Assembly (NCBI GenBank): GCA_003946805.1
Contig: RPSH01000004.1
Location: forward strand, 124,001-188,000
Reading direction: 5' to 3'
DNA length: 64,000 nt
Origin: Bacillus sp. 2B10
Lineage (GTDB): Bacteria; Pseudomonadota; Alphaproteobacteria; Sphingomonadales; Sphingomonadaceae
The position numbers were made by a program, and so were the translations under genes. How positions within the stretch are numbered: position 1 is the first letter of the stretch; each line of letters starts with the position of its first letter. Shown here piece after piece: positions 1-9,157 of the stretch. The notes under the pieces are model-generated. The model saw only the letters and a list, made by a program, of their open reading frames with translations, searched no databases and was not told the DNA's origin.

Positions 1-1
1 G

Positions 2-640
2 GTTTTTGTCGTCCTGCTCGCGATGGTCGCAGCGTTTCTGGCCATGCGGCTCTATGCCGTGCTGGGAAAGCGGACCGGCCATGAACCCTTGCCGCGTGCC
101 GCCGAGGAACGCGTCGGTGCGCCGCCGCCGGCCCGCACCATCGAGGTGCCGCCGGAAACGCGCGTGCCGGGCCCGCGTCATGTCGAGAGCGGGGCGGAGA
201 ACGGCCTGCGCGCGCTGATCGCCGCCGACCCCGGCTTCGACGTCGCGCAGTTCATCGACGGCGCCAAGTCCGCCTATCGCATGATCCTCGAAGCCTTCTG
301 GAAGGGGGACGAATCGACACTCGAATGGCTGACCGAGCGTGAGGTGCGCGATGCGTTCGTGCAGGCGATCGCCGAGCGCAACGCGGCGGGCCATGTCCTC
401 GACAACCGGCTGGTGACGATCGAGCGTGCGGTCGTGACCGAGGCGTCGGTCGAGGGCGGCGTCGCCCGTATCGCCGTCCGCTTCGATGCCGATATCGCCG
501 CGATCACCCGCGATGCCGATGGCACGATGATCGCCGGGTCGCTGTCGGACGCGGTCGAGACGCATGACGTGTGGACGTTCCTGCGGGTGCTCAAGAGCGG
601 CGACCCGAACTGGAAGCTCGCCGACACCGACGAAGCCTGA
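2..640 (+). CDS. Tim44-like domain (TimA-type) putative adaptor, 5' partial
   Basis: The reading frame is open from base 2, so the true start lies upstream of the window; the internal ATG at 23 falls inside the first hydrophobic segment and is unlikely to be the start. About 212 residues are visible: an N-terminal transmembrane helix, a Pro/Arg-rich linker (about residues 25-60), then a Tim44-like C-terminal domain rich in acidic and aromatic residues. In alphaproteobacteria such membrane-anchored Tim44-like proteins are typically followed by mltA and smr, as here (mltA begins 5 bp after the stop). The exact role is not established; a scaffold or transport-linked function is usually assumed. 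Confidence 0.82.
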   Translation, partial: VFVVLLAMVAAFLAMRLYAVLGKRTGHEPLPRAAEERVGAPPPARTIEVPPETRVPGPRHVESGAENGLRALIAADPGFDVAQFIDGAKSAYRMILEAFWKGDESTLEWLTEREVRDAFVQAIAERNAAGHVLDNRLVTIERAVVTEASVEGGVARIAVRFDADIAAITRDADGTMIAGSLSDAVETHDVWTFLRVLKSGDPNWKLADTDEA

Positions 641-645
641 CGCCG

Positions 646-1932
646 ATGCGACAGGGGGGGATGGCGGCCGTCGCCGCGCTGCTGCTGGCCGGCTGTTCGA
701 ACGCGATCGTGCCGCGCGGTGCCGAAAGCGCCGCGTCGCTGCCGGCACCCGCGCGGGCACAGCCGGTACGGACCACGCCGACCCGGCCGCTGCCGGTGCG
801 CCAGCCGACCGCCGCCGTTCCGCTGCCGCCGATCACCGGGGTCGGTACTGCCGACGGCGCGACGACCGCGGCGGCGGCCGGCGTGGTTGCCGGACCGACA
901 ATATCCTCGCTGCCGATCACCGAGGACGTCGCCGCGCGTGCGCTGGCCGCGTTCCGGATCAGCTGTCCCTCTGTCGTGCGGCGCACCGACCCGACCGGGC
1001 TGACCCGCGGTTCCGATTGGCAGCCGGCGTGCGACGCGGCGCGCAGCGTGGCGTCGGGCGGGGCGCGGGCGTTCTTCGCGCGCTGGTTCGAAACCGCGCA
1101 GGTCGGCGACGGGAAGGCGTTCGCCACCGGCTATTACGAACCCGAAATCCATGGGTCGCGCACGCGGCGCAGCGGGTATGAAACGCCGATCTACGGCGTG
1201 CCCGGCGATCTGGTCGAGGTCGACCTCGGCCTGTTCTCGACCGACCTGAAGGGCAAGCGGATACGCGGCCGGGTGGATGGCACGGCCTTCGTCCCCTATT
1301 TCGATCGGACCGCGATCGAGGAAGGTGCATTGGCCGGGCGCGGGCTGGAAATCGCATGGGCGGCCGATCCGGTCGAGATGTTCTTCCTGCAGGTGCAGGG
1401 GTCGGGCCGCCTCCGCCTGCCCGATGGCGGAGTGATGCGGATCGGCTATGCCGGGCAGAACGGCCGCGACTATACCGGCATCGGCAAGCTGATGCGCGAC
1501 CGCGGGCTGGTGCAGCCGGGGCAGGCGTCGATGCAGGGGCTGATGGCGTGGCTGCGCGCCAATCCCGAACAGGGGCGCGCGATCATGCGCGAGAACAAGA
1601 GCTTCGTGTTCTTCCGCGAGCTGACCGGGGCGGGGCCGCTGGGCGCGATGGGGCTGCCGGTGACCGGCAATGCCAGCGTCGCCGTCGACGTCCGCTTCGT
1701 GCCGCTCGGCGCGCCGGTGTTCCTGTCGATGGACCGGACCGACGCCAGCGGCCTGTGGGTCGCGCAGGATACCGGCGGCGCGATCAAGGGCACCAACCGC
1801 TTCGACACCTTCTGGGGCGCGGGCGACGAGGCGCGGGCGATCGCGGGCGGCATGAGCGCGCGCGGCACCGCCTTTCTGTTGCTGCCGATCGGCACCGTCC
1901 AGCGGATCGCGGGTGGCCGGGCGACGCCTTGA
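646..1932 (+). CDS. mltA: Murein transglycosylase A (MltA), lipoprotein
   Basis: 428 residues. The ATG at 646 is chosen because it immediately precedes a lipoprotein signal ending in the lipobox LLAGC; the frame extends upstream only as overlap with the Tim44-like gene. After a Pro/Ala-rich linker (about 25-100) comes the MltA domain, and the C-terminal 3D-like segment contains VAQDTGGAIKG with the Asp expected to be catalytic. The enzyme lytically cleaves the MurNAc-GlcNAc bond of peptidoglycan, forming 1,6-anhydroMurNAc, and should be anchored to the outer membrane facing the periplasm. It follows the Tim44-like gene by 5 bp and its end overlaps smr by 20 bp, so the three look co-transcribed. 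Confidence 0.93.
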   Translation: MRQGGMAAVAALLLAGCSNAIVPRGAESAASLPAPARAQPVRTTPTRPLPVRQPTAAVPLPPITGVGTADGATTAAAAGVVAGPTISSLPITEDVAARALAAFRISCPSVVRRTDPTGLTRGSDWQPACDAARSVASGGARAFFARWFETAQVGDGKAFATGYYEPEIHGSRTRRSGYETPIYGVPGDLVEVDLGLFSTDLKGKRIRGRVDGTAFVPYFDRTAIEEGALAGRGLEIAWAADPVEMFFLQVQGSGRLRLPDGGVMRIGYAGQNGRDYTGIGKLMRDRGLVQPGQASMQGLMAWLRANPEQGRAIMRENKSFVFFRELTGAGPLGAMGLPVTGNASVAVDVRFVPLGAPVFLSMDRTDASGLWVAQDTGGAIKGTNRFDTFWGAGDEARAIAGGMSARGTAFLLLPIGTVQRIAGGRATP

Positions 1933-2455
1933 TCCCGGTGAGGCGGCGCTGTGGGCGCGGGTGGTCTCGGCGGTAAGGCCGCTCCACCCCGCCCGTGCCG
2001 TTCCGGTCGCCCCGTCCGCGCTGGAGAAGCACGGCGCGCCCGCACCCAAGCCGGTGCGCGCGCGCCCGCATGCTGCACCGCCGGCCCCGGCCAGGGCGCG
2101 GACGCCCGGCCCGACGCTCGACGCCAGTTGGGACCGGCGGCTGTCGCGCGGGCTGGTTAGCCCTGAATCGACGATCGACCTTCACGGCCACACGCTGCAA
2201 TCGGCGCATCTGCTGCTCGACCAGCGGCTGGGGCAGGCGATCCGGCAGGGCGATCGGGTGGTGCTGCTGGTGACCGGCAACCCGCCGCGTCCCGAGTCGG
2301 AACGGCCCCATGCCCGCGGCGCGATCCGCGCGGCGGTCGGCGACTGGATCGTGGCGGGGCGTCATGCCGACCGGATCGCCTCGATCCGTCCGGCGCATCC
2401 GCGCCATGGCGGGCAGGGGGCGCTGTACCTTATCCTGCGCCGTTCGGGTTCGTAG
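1913..2455 (+). CDS. Smr-domain protein (putative MutS2-like endonuclease domain)
   Basis: 180 residues from a GTG start that overlaps the end of mltA. The N-terminal half is a basic, Pro/Ala-rich linker. The C-terminal half is a standalone Smr domain with the diagnostic STIDLHGHT segment (about residue 84) and a VLLVTGN strand followed by a GxxR-type loop. Smr domains are found at the end of MutS2 and as free proteins with nicking or RNA-cleavage activity. The precise substrate here is unknown. It is the last gene of the apparent Tim44-mltA-smr operon. Confidence 0.88.
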   Translation: MAGRRLDPGEAALWARVVSAVRPLHPARAVPVAPSALEKHGAPAPKPVRARPHAAPPAPARARTPGPTLDASWDRRLSRGLVSPESTIDLHGHTLQSAHLLLDQRLGQAIRQGDRVVLLVTGNPPRPESERPHARGAIRAAVGDWIVAGRHADRIASIRPAHPRHGGQGALYLILRRSGS

Positions 2456-2566
2456 CGCCCGCGATTGCTGCATAGCAGCAAAATGTCATGGTTTTCAGGC
2501 GCTCCTTCCTGTAGGTGCGGCAGATCATCGCCTGTGTCGCGACCGTCGCTACTTGGAGAAACGTCG

Positions 2567-3547
2567 ATGCCTGCTCCCATTCTCGTCACCGGGGTCGCCG
2601 GTTTCATCGGCCATGCCACCGCCCACCGCCTGCTGGCGCGGGGCGAGACCGTCATCGGCGTCGATATCGTCAACGACTATTACGACGTGGCGCTGAAGGA
2701 AGCGCGGCTGGCGACGTTCGACGGGCAGGCCGGTTTCACCTTCCACCGCGCCGACATCACCGACAGCGAAACGATGGCGCGTCTGGTCCGCGAGAACGGC
2801 GTCGACCGGGTCGTGCATCTCGCCGCGCAGGCCGGGGTGCGCTACAGCATCGACAATCCGTTCGCCTATGAACGCTCCAACCTTGCCGGCCATCTTTCGA
2901 TCATGGAAGCCTGCCGTCACGCGCCGGACGGCTTCGCCCATCTGGTCTATGCGTCGTCCAGCTCGGTCTATGGCGACAAGCCGATCGGCACCGCCGGCTT
3001 TTCCGAGGACGAGCCGGCAGCGGCGCCGGTATCGCTCTATGCGGCGACTAAGCGCGCCTGCGAGCTGATGAGCCAGTCCTATGCCAAGCTGTACGGCTTT
3101 CCGCAGACCGGGCTGCGCTTCTTCACGGTCTACGGCCCGTGGGGGCGTCCCGACATGGCCTATTTCAGCTTCACGCAGAAGATCATGCGCGGCGATGCGA
3201 TCGAGGTGTTCGGCGAGGGGCGCATGGCGCGCGACTTCACCTATATCGACGACATCGTCGACGGGATCGTCGGCGCGCTCGACCATCCGCCGGAGCGCGG
3301 CGTCAACCGCATCCTGAACATCGGCGACAGCCACCCGGTCGGGCTGATGGAGATGATCGAGACGCTGGAGGAGTCGATCGGGCGCAAGGCCGAGAAGATC
3401 ATGCGTCCGATGCAGCCCGGCGACGTGACCGCGACCTATGCCGACGTGTCGCGGCTGAACGCGGTGTGCGGCTATCGTCCCAAGGTCATGCTGAAGGAAG
3501 GCCTGGGCAAGTTCGCCGACTGGTATCGCGACTTCTACGGCGCGTAG
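2567..3547 (+). CDS. NAD-dependent UDP-glucuronate 4-epimerase-like SDR
   Basis: 326 residues. The ATG at 2567 is preceded by TTGGAGAA with good spacing and puts the Rossmann motif GVAGFIGH at residue 9; an upstream extension to 2465 has no support. Extended SDR features are present: acidic residue after beta-2 (VIGVDIVNDYYD), the Ser site in YASSSSVYG, and the YxxxK pair in SLYAATK. The segment RFFTVYGPWGRPDMA is typical of UDP-glucuronate 4-epimerases of capsule clusters (CapI/LspL type), which make UDP-galacturonate. It opens the EPS region. The UDP-glucose dehydrogenase at 48241 would supply its substrate. Convergent with the EpsD-like gene, overlapping by 13 bp. Confidence 0.88.
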   Translation: MPAPILVTGVAGFIGHATAHRLLARGETVIGVDIVNDYYDVALKEARLATFDGQAGFTFHRADITDSETMARLVRENGVDRVVHLAAQAGVRYSIDNPFAYERSNLAGHLSIMEACRHAPDGFAHLVYASSSSVYGDKPIGTAGFSEDEPAAAPVSLYAATKRACELMSQSYAKLYGFPQTGLRFFTVYGPWGRPDMAYFSFTQKIMRGDAIEVFGEGRMARDFTYIDDIVDGIVGALDHPPERGVNRILNIGDSHPVGLMEMIETLEESIGRKAEKIMRPMQPGDVTATYADVSRLNAVCGYRPKVMLKEGLGKFADWYRDFYGA

Positions 3548-4323
3548 CCCGGCTGATATTCGATCCGCGCCCGCGCGCGGAGCCGGGCGATGCGCCGGGC
3601 ATCGCTGCGTGCGCGGATCGCCCGTTCCAGTTCGTCGCGGGCGACGGCGGCGCGCCGGGCCGGCGGCACCGGTGCGGGCAGGGTGCCCACCACGTCCTCG
3701 AGGATGACTTCGCCCGCCCGGTCCGTGCGCAGCGGCGGGCCATCGACCGTGCGCGCCAGTGCCGCGTGCCGTGCGGCGGACAGGGTCAGGCTGTCTTCGG
3801 ACACCCGCTCCCGCCGATAGCGGCGACCATCGGCGTCCAGCCGCGCCGCAACCGCATCGATCGAGCCCCGCAGGTCGATCGCGCCGTCGGTGCCGGCAAG
3901 GCGCAACCGATCGATCGTCAGCACCTGTCGGCCGGCATAGGCTCCATCGCGGCCGGCGGCGTGGCGGGCGATGGCCGCTGGCGTCGGCGACAGCCGGGCG
4001 GCGTCGCGGTTGCCAAGAAACTGCACCAGCCGCTGTTCGCGGTCGCGCCGGATCGCGGCCAGATATTCGGGCGTGGTGTCGATGCCCTCCTGCCGGGCGG
4101 CATGGGCCAACAGTTTGCGGGCGACCACCGCTTCGACCAGCGCCTTGCGGTAACGCCCGATATCGACCCCCGGCGGGAGGGCGCTGGATTGCAGTTCGAT
4201 GAGGAGGTCGCGTCGGGTGATTTCCTCGCCCGCGACGCGGGCCACCACCTGACCGTCCGGCGGGCCGGGATCGCAACCCGCCGCCAGCAGCAGCAGGGCC
4301 GCAGCGACGCCGCGCCGGGTCAC
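3535..4323 (-). CDS. EpsD-family peptidyl-prolyl cis-trans isomerase-like lipoprotein
   Basis: 262 residues from a GTG start. An N-terminal lipoprotein signal ends in LLAAGC, followed by a SurA/parvulin-like N-terminal helical region with the motif GEEITRRDLLIELQ. The pattern matches the EpsD family of PPIase-like proteins found next to exosortases. No clear catalytic parvulin domain is recognisable, so a chaperone-like role is at least as likely as isomerase activity. Its start overlaps the epsI stop by GTGA, and it is the last gene of the xrt-epsI-epsD operon. Confidence 0.78.
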   Translation of the reverse strand: MTRRGVAAALLLLAAGCDPGPPDGQVVARVAGEEITRRDLLIELQSSALPPGVDIGRYRKALVEAVVARKLLAHAARQEGIDTTPEYLAAIRRDREQRLVQFLGNRDAARLSPTPAAIARHAAGRDGAYAGRQVLTIDRLRLAGTDGAIDLRGSIDAVAARLDADGRRYRRERVSEDSLTLSAARHAALARTVDGPPLRTDRAGEVILEDVVGTLPAPVPPARRAAVARDELERAIRARSDARRIARLRARARIEYQPGYAP

Positions 4324-5000
4324 GCGGCATCCCCGACCAGCCGGGCGCGGGTCATGGGATCGACCGCCACGAGCAGCGTCGCCACGAATCGCCGTAACTG
4401 GTCCAGCGCGGTCGCCGGATCGTGATCCTCGACCGACACCCGGACCAGCATGCCATCGGGCCGTTCGCCCGACAGGTTGGCGCGCAGAATGTCCAGTTTC
4501 TCCGCCAACGCCGATGTCGGGAAGCGTTCGCCGATCCGGGTCCAGTACAGGACCTGTTCGATCCGGTCCTGCCGCGTGGCGGTCAGCAGCGTCGCCGGGA
4601 CCGGGGCAACCGCGCCCGGACGCGCATCCACCTGTCGCGTCGCTGCGATATGGTAGCCGGCCGCTGGATAGCAGGCGTCGGGCCGGTGCAGCGCAAGGCC
4701 GGCATCCTGCGCCGCGCCATAGGCGACCACCAGCATGACCGCCGGCCGCCCGGCGGCGACATAGCTGCGGGTCAGCACCTGATCGTAGATCCGCTGGCTG
4801 GTCTCACCCGCATCGGGCAGGACGAGCGCGATCGCGCTGTCGTAGCGATAGGGGCCGAGCGCCAGCGGGATCGCGCGCAGCAGGTCGATCGTGGCGGCGG
4901 GCGCATTGCTCGGGCGCAGGGCGTTGGCGACCCCCGCCGTCGCGAGGAGGGCCGTCCCCAGGATCAGCTGTCGCCGGTCGGGACGCGGCACGACGCTCAC
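4320..5000 (-). CDS. Exosortase-associated EpsI-family protein
   Basis: 226 residues from a GTG start overlapping the exosortase stop (GTGA). A Tat-like or uncleaved signal (RRQLILGTALLATAG) is followed by the EpsI domain. The hallmark HRPDACYPAAGY lies near the middle (compare HxPxxCYPxxG of EpsI proteins). EpsI accompanies exosortases in EPS-producing bacteria as a separate protein or a fused C-terminal domain; its biochemical role is not settled. Tight translational coupling to the exosortase suggests the two work together on sorting or surface display. Confidence 0.86.
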   Translation of the reverse strand: MSVVPRPDRRQLILGTALLATAGVANALRPSNAPAATIDLLRAIPLALGPYRYDSAIALVLPDAGETSQRIYDQVLTRSYVAAGRPAVMLVVAYGAAQDAGLALHRPDACYPAAGYHIAATRQVDARPGAVAPVPATLLTATRQDRIEQVLYWTRIGERFPTSALAEKLDILRANLSGERPDGMLVRVSVEDHDPATALDQLRRFVATLLVAVDPMTRARLVGDAA

Positions 5001-5914
5001 GCCGGCGTGCCCCGGCGCTTCGTCAGCGCGGCGGCGGCGAGATCGAGCGCCACGAGGCTGCCGAGCATCGTCGCGAACATCACCATGCCGATCGCATCAT
5101 GGAACACCCCCTGCGCCACCGCATCGCCCCAGTGGCGGGTGACCAGCATCAGCAGCACGACCCGTAACAGATTGGTGAAGACGGCGACGGGAGCGAGCAT
5201 CACCGCGAGGAAGATCGCGCGGCGCAGATGGTCGCGGTGACGCAGATAGATATAGAAGCCGCCGATCGCGACGAGGCTGAACAGCGAGTTCATGCCGGCA
5301 CAGGCATCGGCGATCAGCAGCTCGTACTGGTCGATGTACAGGGTCGTCCCGCCATAGGCGACATCGTATCCCGCCCAGGACAGCAGGTCGACCGCGCTGC
5401 CCGACAGCCATAATTTGCGGGCATGGGTCAGCGGACCGACGATCGCATAGGGAATGGGGACGAGGAACAGCAGGTAGAGCAGCGGGAACCACAGGCGGCG
5501 CACCGCCGCGCCCCCGGCCACCGCGTAGAGGATGACGGCCAGCGCCCCCAGGCTCCCCGCCCAGTCCACCCACAGATTGCCGGTCACCCGGCCGAAGACG
5601 ACCGCAAGTGCCGCCGGCAGCAGGGCTGCCGCCACGATACCGGGTCGTCCCGGCATGGTTCGCAGGCCGCGTGCCTCGTGCGCGAGGAGCCACGCCCCGC
5701 TCGCCAGGATCAGGGGCCCCTGCGCGCCCTGCTCGGTCGACCAGCTTTCGCGGACCATCGCCACCGCCACCGGCAGCAGGAACAGGACGATGGCGATCGC
5801 GAGGAACCAGTATGTCGCGGACACGCGCCAGCCCCGCCATCCGTTGCGCCGGGCCGCGGCGGCGGCATCGTCGGGGATCGCCGGAACGCGAACGGGGAAA
5901 AGCGCGTTGGTCAT
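4997..5914 (-). CDS. xrtV: Exosortase (EpsH family, probably the sphingomonad XrtV type)
   Basis: About 305 residues with eight or so hydrophobic helices. The three exosortase catalytic residues are visible in their usual contexts: Cys in IADACAGMNS (about 205), Arg in FTNLLRV (about 251) and His in VFHDAIGM (about 272). Exosortases are membrane transpeptidase-like enzymes that process C-terminal PEP-CTERM signals. The subtype XrtV is inferred from the PEPxxWA-CTERM protein at 7706-8356 and the small accessory-like protein at 9158-9397. The start is uncertain: ATG at 5914 lacks a clear ribosome-binding site, while an in-frame TTG at 5950 has GGGACGGAG just upstream. Confidence 0.88.
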   Translation of the reverse strand: MTNALFPVRVPAIPDDAAAAARRNGWRGWRVSATYWFLAIAIVLFLLPVAVAMVRESWSTEQGAQGPLILASGAWLLAHEARGLRTMPGRPGIVAAALLPAALAVVFGRVTGNLWVDWAGSLGALAVILYAVAGGAAVRRLWFPLLYLLFLVPIPYAIVGPLTHARKLWLSGSAVDLLSWAGYDVAYGGTTLYIDQYELLIADACAGMNSLFSLVAIGGFYIYLRHRDHLRRAIFLAVMLAPVAVFTNLLRVVLLMLVTRHWGDAVAQGVFHDAIGMVMFATMLGSLVALDLAAAALTKRRGTPA

Positions 5915-6010
5915 TGTCAGCGTGGTAGACTTTGCGGACGGTAAGCGCAAAGCTCCGTCCCTGCCCGGCGGATCGTCGGGCCGGGATCAGGCGACACAGG
6001 GGGGATTGCG

Positions 6011-6928
6011 ATGCGTGGCTGGTTGAAATCGCGGATGCCACGCGTCGATCGTCCCGTCCTCGCCCGGATCATGACGTTGTGGGTCCTGGTGGTACTGCTC
6101 TATTTCCTCTGGGAGATGCTGCACTATGCCGGCCTGTATGCCACGCTGGCCGAATGGCAGTTCGACCAGTTCGGCCAGTTCGCGCCGACCCTGACCTTCG
6201 TGCTGCCGGTTTTGCTGTTCGGATCACCGGCGTTGCTGTTGCTGCGGGACCGCCACCAGCGCGACGATCCGCGATACGCCGACCGGTCCCCTGTCGCCGC
6301 CGCGCGGATCAGCGCGATCCGGTTTCGCCAGTTCCTGTTCGTGTTGGCCAGCGCCTTGCTCAGCGCCGCGCTCGTCATCGCGCTGATCGCCCTGACGCGG
6401 ACGGCGGATCGTCGGTCGGACCGGGTCGTCACTCCCGATCCGGTGAGCGTGAGCCGGGTCGACAGCGGGGCCGCGACGTTGCGCGGGACGATCCTGTACG
6501 ACCGAACCGCCGCCTATGCGCAGAACCTGCTGGTAACGCGGCGGGGCGTGCGGTTCGCGCCGATCGTCGCGGCCGGAACGGACCCCGCGACGCCGCAGAT
6601 CGCCTATTTCGTCGAGTTGGAGCCGCGCGACCAGGCGCGCATGTTGCCGAACGCGCAGGTGGAGGACCGGACCGGCACGCTGGTCCGCAACAACCTGCCG
6701 GGATCGATCGAGCGGCTGTATCGCTATGCCGGGTTGCAGGTCACGCGACCCTATTATGTCCTGTACAACTCGACCCGGACGATGCGCGCACCCTATTGGG
6801 TGGTCGCGGTACAATTGACGCTCGCCGGGCTGGTGATCCTGATCGCCGGATTGTTGCAGACCGTGCACCTGCGTCGCACCTTCGGTTCCGCCGCTCCGGT
6901 CGGAAGCACGGCACCGGCGAGTTCCTGA
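6011..6928 (+). CDS. Unrecognised membrane protein with periplasmic domain
   Basis: 305 residues; no family recognised. Hydropathy by eye gives a helix near residues 20-40, another near 62-78, another near 108-128, a long hydrophilic segment (about 130-265), and a final helix near 270-290. The soluble segment contains ILYDRTAAYAQNLLVTR and is probably extracytoplasmic. Transcribed divergently from the exosortase operon, with about 60-100 bp between starts. That position beside xrt suggests a link to surface display, but this is only context. Confidence 0.7.
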   Translation: MRGWLKSRMPRVDRPVLARIMTLWVLVVLLYFLWEMLHYAGLYATLAEWQFDQFGQFAPTLTFVLPVLLFGSPALLLLRDRHQRDDPRYADRSPVAAARISAIRFRQFLFVLASALLSAALVIALIALTRTADRRSDRVVTPDPVSVSRVDSGAATLRGTILYDRTAAYAQNLLVTRRGVRFAPIVAAGTDPATPQIAYFVELEPRDQARMLPNAQVEDRTGTLVRNNLPGSIERLYRYAGLQVTRPYYVLYNSTRTMRAPYWVVAVQLTLAGLVILIAGLLQTVHLRRTFGSAAPVGSTAPASS

Positions 6929-7139
6929 TCCGACAGGGCCGACCGGCATCAAGCCACTAACGGAGATGGCGCAGGCCATCGCCTCTGCCATCCCGGACTA
7001 CGGACACTGTCGATCGACGCTCGAACCGCATCGATTGGCCTTGGCATCGTGGCCGATGCCGCCAGCGCGAAGCTGGTTAACCGGTCCTGCACCAGTTCCG
7101 CAAACGGTCGCGTAAGCCGTAGCTGCGATACCGGTCGGC

Positions 7140-7688
7140 ATGTTCGCCAATGCCATCCTTCGTGCAGCGGTGCTTTCCGGCATCGCCACCGCCAGCATCG
7201 CCACCCTCGGCGAATCGGACCGGCTGGGCTTCGTCCCGGCAGCCGAGGGGATCGCCGCCGCGGCGGTTCCGATCATCGCGACCCAGCCGTCGTCGCCATC
7301 GCCGCCGCTGCCGATGACCGAACCGGCCAGCCTGCGGACCGATCGGCATAGCGACGGATTATTCTATGTTCAGGCGAAGGTGAACGGAAAGCCGATCCGC
7401 TTTCTGGTCGATACCGGCGCGTCCTATATGGTCCTGACCGATGCCGATGCGCGATCCGCCGGCATCGTGATGGATCGTGACAAGTTCGTCGGGCGGGTCA
7501 GCACCGTCGGCGGCGATGCGGCGATGGCATGGACCAGACTGGAGCGGATCGAGCTGGCCGGGCATGACGTCCGGGGGTTGAGCGCGGTGGTCGTCCGCGA
7601 CGGGCTGGGCGTATCGCTGCTTGGCCAGAACATGCTGGCCAAGCTGGATTCCGTCACGCTCACCGCAGGCAAGCTGCACCTGCGGTAA
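7140..7688 (+). CDS. Retropepsin-like aspartic protease (clan AA)
   Basis: 182 residues. An N-terminal hydrophobic segment (about 5-25) looks like a signal or anchor, followed by a Pro/Ser linker. The protease domain (about 75-180) has the single active-site motif LVDTGASYMVL and, in the second half, LLGQNML, the pattern of dimeric bacterial clan AA proteases. Such proteins are common in alphaproteobacteria; substrates are mostly unknown. Convergent with the PEPxxWA-CTERM gene, with 17 bp between stops. Confidence 0.85.
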   Translation: MFANAILRAAVLSGIATASIATLGESDRLGFVPAAEGIAAAAVPIIATQPSSPSPPLPMTEPASLRTDRHSDGLFYVQAKVNGKPIRFLVDTGASYMVLTDADARSAGIVMDRDKFVGRVSTVGGDAAMAWTRLERIELAGHDVRGLSAVVVRDGLGVSLLGQNMLAKLDSVTLTAGKLHLR

Positions 7689-7705
7689 GCGGGACGCGCG
7701 CCGGA

Positions 7706-8356
7706 TCAAGCCGTCGCGGTACGCCCGGTCACAGCGCGCGACGACCCGTTGCGCTGTCGCCGCAGGATACCGCCGATAAAGGCGAAACCGAGAATCATCA
7801 TGGCCCAGCTGGCCGGTTCGGGAACGGCGCTGACCGGCGGCGTTACCGGACCGCCCGGCGTGGTGCCGCCCGGGGTGGCGCCGCCACCGCCCGGCAACGA
7901 TCCGCCCGGGCCGGGCAGGGTGCCGCCCGGTCCGGCGCCGGCCCCGCCGGGGGCGCCCGCGCCGCCGGGGATCGAGTCGCTGGGAAGATTGCCGACACCC
8001 TGCGGCGCCGGGCCAGCGCCGGTCGCGCCATCGGGAATGCCGCCCGGCGCGCCGCCGGTCGCCGCCGGATCACCGGGCTGCGGGATCGCACCGAACGCCT
8101 GCGGAAACGGATCATTCCCGCCGGTGCGGCGCAATCCGCCCTGGCCACCGGGACCGCCAGGGCCGCCGGTCGGCGTCAGCATCGCATAGGCGGTCGGCGC
8201 GAATCCGGCAAAGGCGGGATCGTCGGCGAGGGGGCTGAACAGCGCGCGTTCGGAAATGACGGTGCCGCTCGACAGGGTCAGCACGCTGACGACCCCGACC
8301 ATCATCCAGCGGCGCCACCGATCCTCGGTGCGCAGGGTTACAATTTGTTCGCTCAC
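7706..8356 (-). CDS. PEPxxWA-CTERM sorting-signal protein, Gly/Pro-rich
   Basis: 216 residues from a GTG start with AAGGA seven bases upstream. An N-terminal hydrophobic helix (about 17-30) is followed by a low-complexity Gly/Pro region (about 60-165) of GGPGG, GGAPG and GGxxPG repeats. The C-terminus is a full sorting signal: VPEPASWAMMILGFAFIGG followed by a basic cluster (RRQR). This is the sphingomonad PEPxxWA variant of PEP-CTERM, so the protein is the local candidate substrate of the exosortase at 4997-5914. The low-complexity body suggests a structural surface protein rather than an enzyme. Confidence 0.88.
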   Translation of the reverse strand: MSEQIVTLRTEDRWRRWMMVGVVSVLTLSSGTVISERALFSPLADDPAFAGFAPTAYAMLTPTGGPGGPGGQGGLRRTGGNDPFPQAFGAIPQPGDPAATGGAPGGIPDGATGAGPAPQGVGNLPSDSIPGGAGAPGGAGAGPGGTLPGPGGSLPGGGGATPGGTTPGGPVTPPVSAVPEPASWAMMILGFAFIGGILRRQRNGSSRAVTGRTATA

Positions 8357-8485
8357 GGCAAATTCCTTTACAAACCACTAATCGCACAAGGCCGAAACGT
8401 TTCCAACGGGTAACGCGCGCGAATTCGGCGGCGTCCCGTTCCGGGGCATGTCGTTGTGCCGTTTACTTTCCGGCGAGGGTCGCCG

Positions 8486-9130
8486 ATGGTCGCGGTGATG
8501 GAGCCACGCCACATCCCGTCCCCACGCCCGCGGCGTTTCATCGCCGGGATCGTCGCGCTCCTGCTCGCCGGATGCGCCGGTGGCGGCGGCGATGGACGAA
8601 TCGACGACGATGAAGCGATGGTGCGGTCCGTGCTGATGCTGATGGTCGCCCGCAACGGCCCGGTCTGTACCGACCGGACCACCGATGGCGACTCGCTGAG
8701 CGTGTTTCGCGAGATGGCGCGCGCGCCGCGTGGCTCGCGCGCCGATCTGCGCTGGTTTCCGCCGACCGGGCTGAAGGTGCCGATCGGCGAACCGACCCCG
8801 CCGGCCGTGCGAAACCGGTCGGACGCCTTGCCGCCGATGGTGCAGCAGACGCTGAACGGCGCGGCGACCCGGATGGCGCGGCCATGGGCGGATATCCGTC
8901 GCCGGCTGACGCTGACCGCAGACGCGCTGCCGCCGGGCGTCACCGCGCGTTGGTGGGTCATCAACCGCCTGCGCCGCTGTACGCCGCGTTTCGGCGTGCG
9001 CGATCCGGTTCGCTATGGCGATATCGGATTCGTGACGGTCGAGGCGAATCACCACGGCGCGCTATATGCGCTGCAACGGCGGCAGGGCCGGTGGACTCCG
9101 GTCGCCGAATGGTCGAACTGGCTGTATTAG
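8486..9130 (+). CDS. Hypothetical lipoprotein
   Basis: 214 residues from the ATG at 8486, chosen because GCGAGGGT sits 6-12 bases upstream; in-frame GTG (8456) and ATG (8498) are alternatives. A signal segment ending in LLLAGC indicates a lipoprotein, followed by Gly-rich and acidic stretches. The mature part has paired cysteines (PVCTDRTT and RRCTPRFGV) and ends in aromatic residues. No family recognised. It lies between the PEPxxWA-CTERM gene and the XrtV accessory-like gene, which suggests surface biology without proving it. Confidence 0.72.
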   Translation: MVAVMEPRHIPSPRPRRFIAGIVALLLAGCAGGGGDGRIDDDEAMVRSVLMLMVARNGPVCTDRTTDGDSLSVFREMARAPRGSRADLRWFPPTGLKVPIGEPTPPAVRNRSDALPPMVQQTLNGAATRMARPWADIRRRLTLTADALPPGVTARWWVINRLRRCTPRFGVRDPVRYGDIGFVTVEANHHGALYALQRRQGRWTPVAEWSNWLY

Positions 9131-9157
9131 CAGCGCGGGACCGGTCGCCGGATCGCG

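Noticed and set aside
274..2049. 591-codon minus-strand frame opposite mltA
   Set aside because: Arg/Ala/His-rich translation with no domain; it mirrors mltA, whose motifs are intact. Typical shadow frame in GC-rich DNA.
2549..4330. 593-codon minus-strand frame
   Set aside because: Covers the epimerase and EpsD genes in other frames; no family pattern and no ribosome-binding site.
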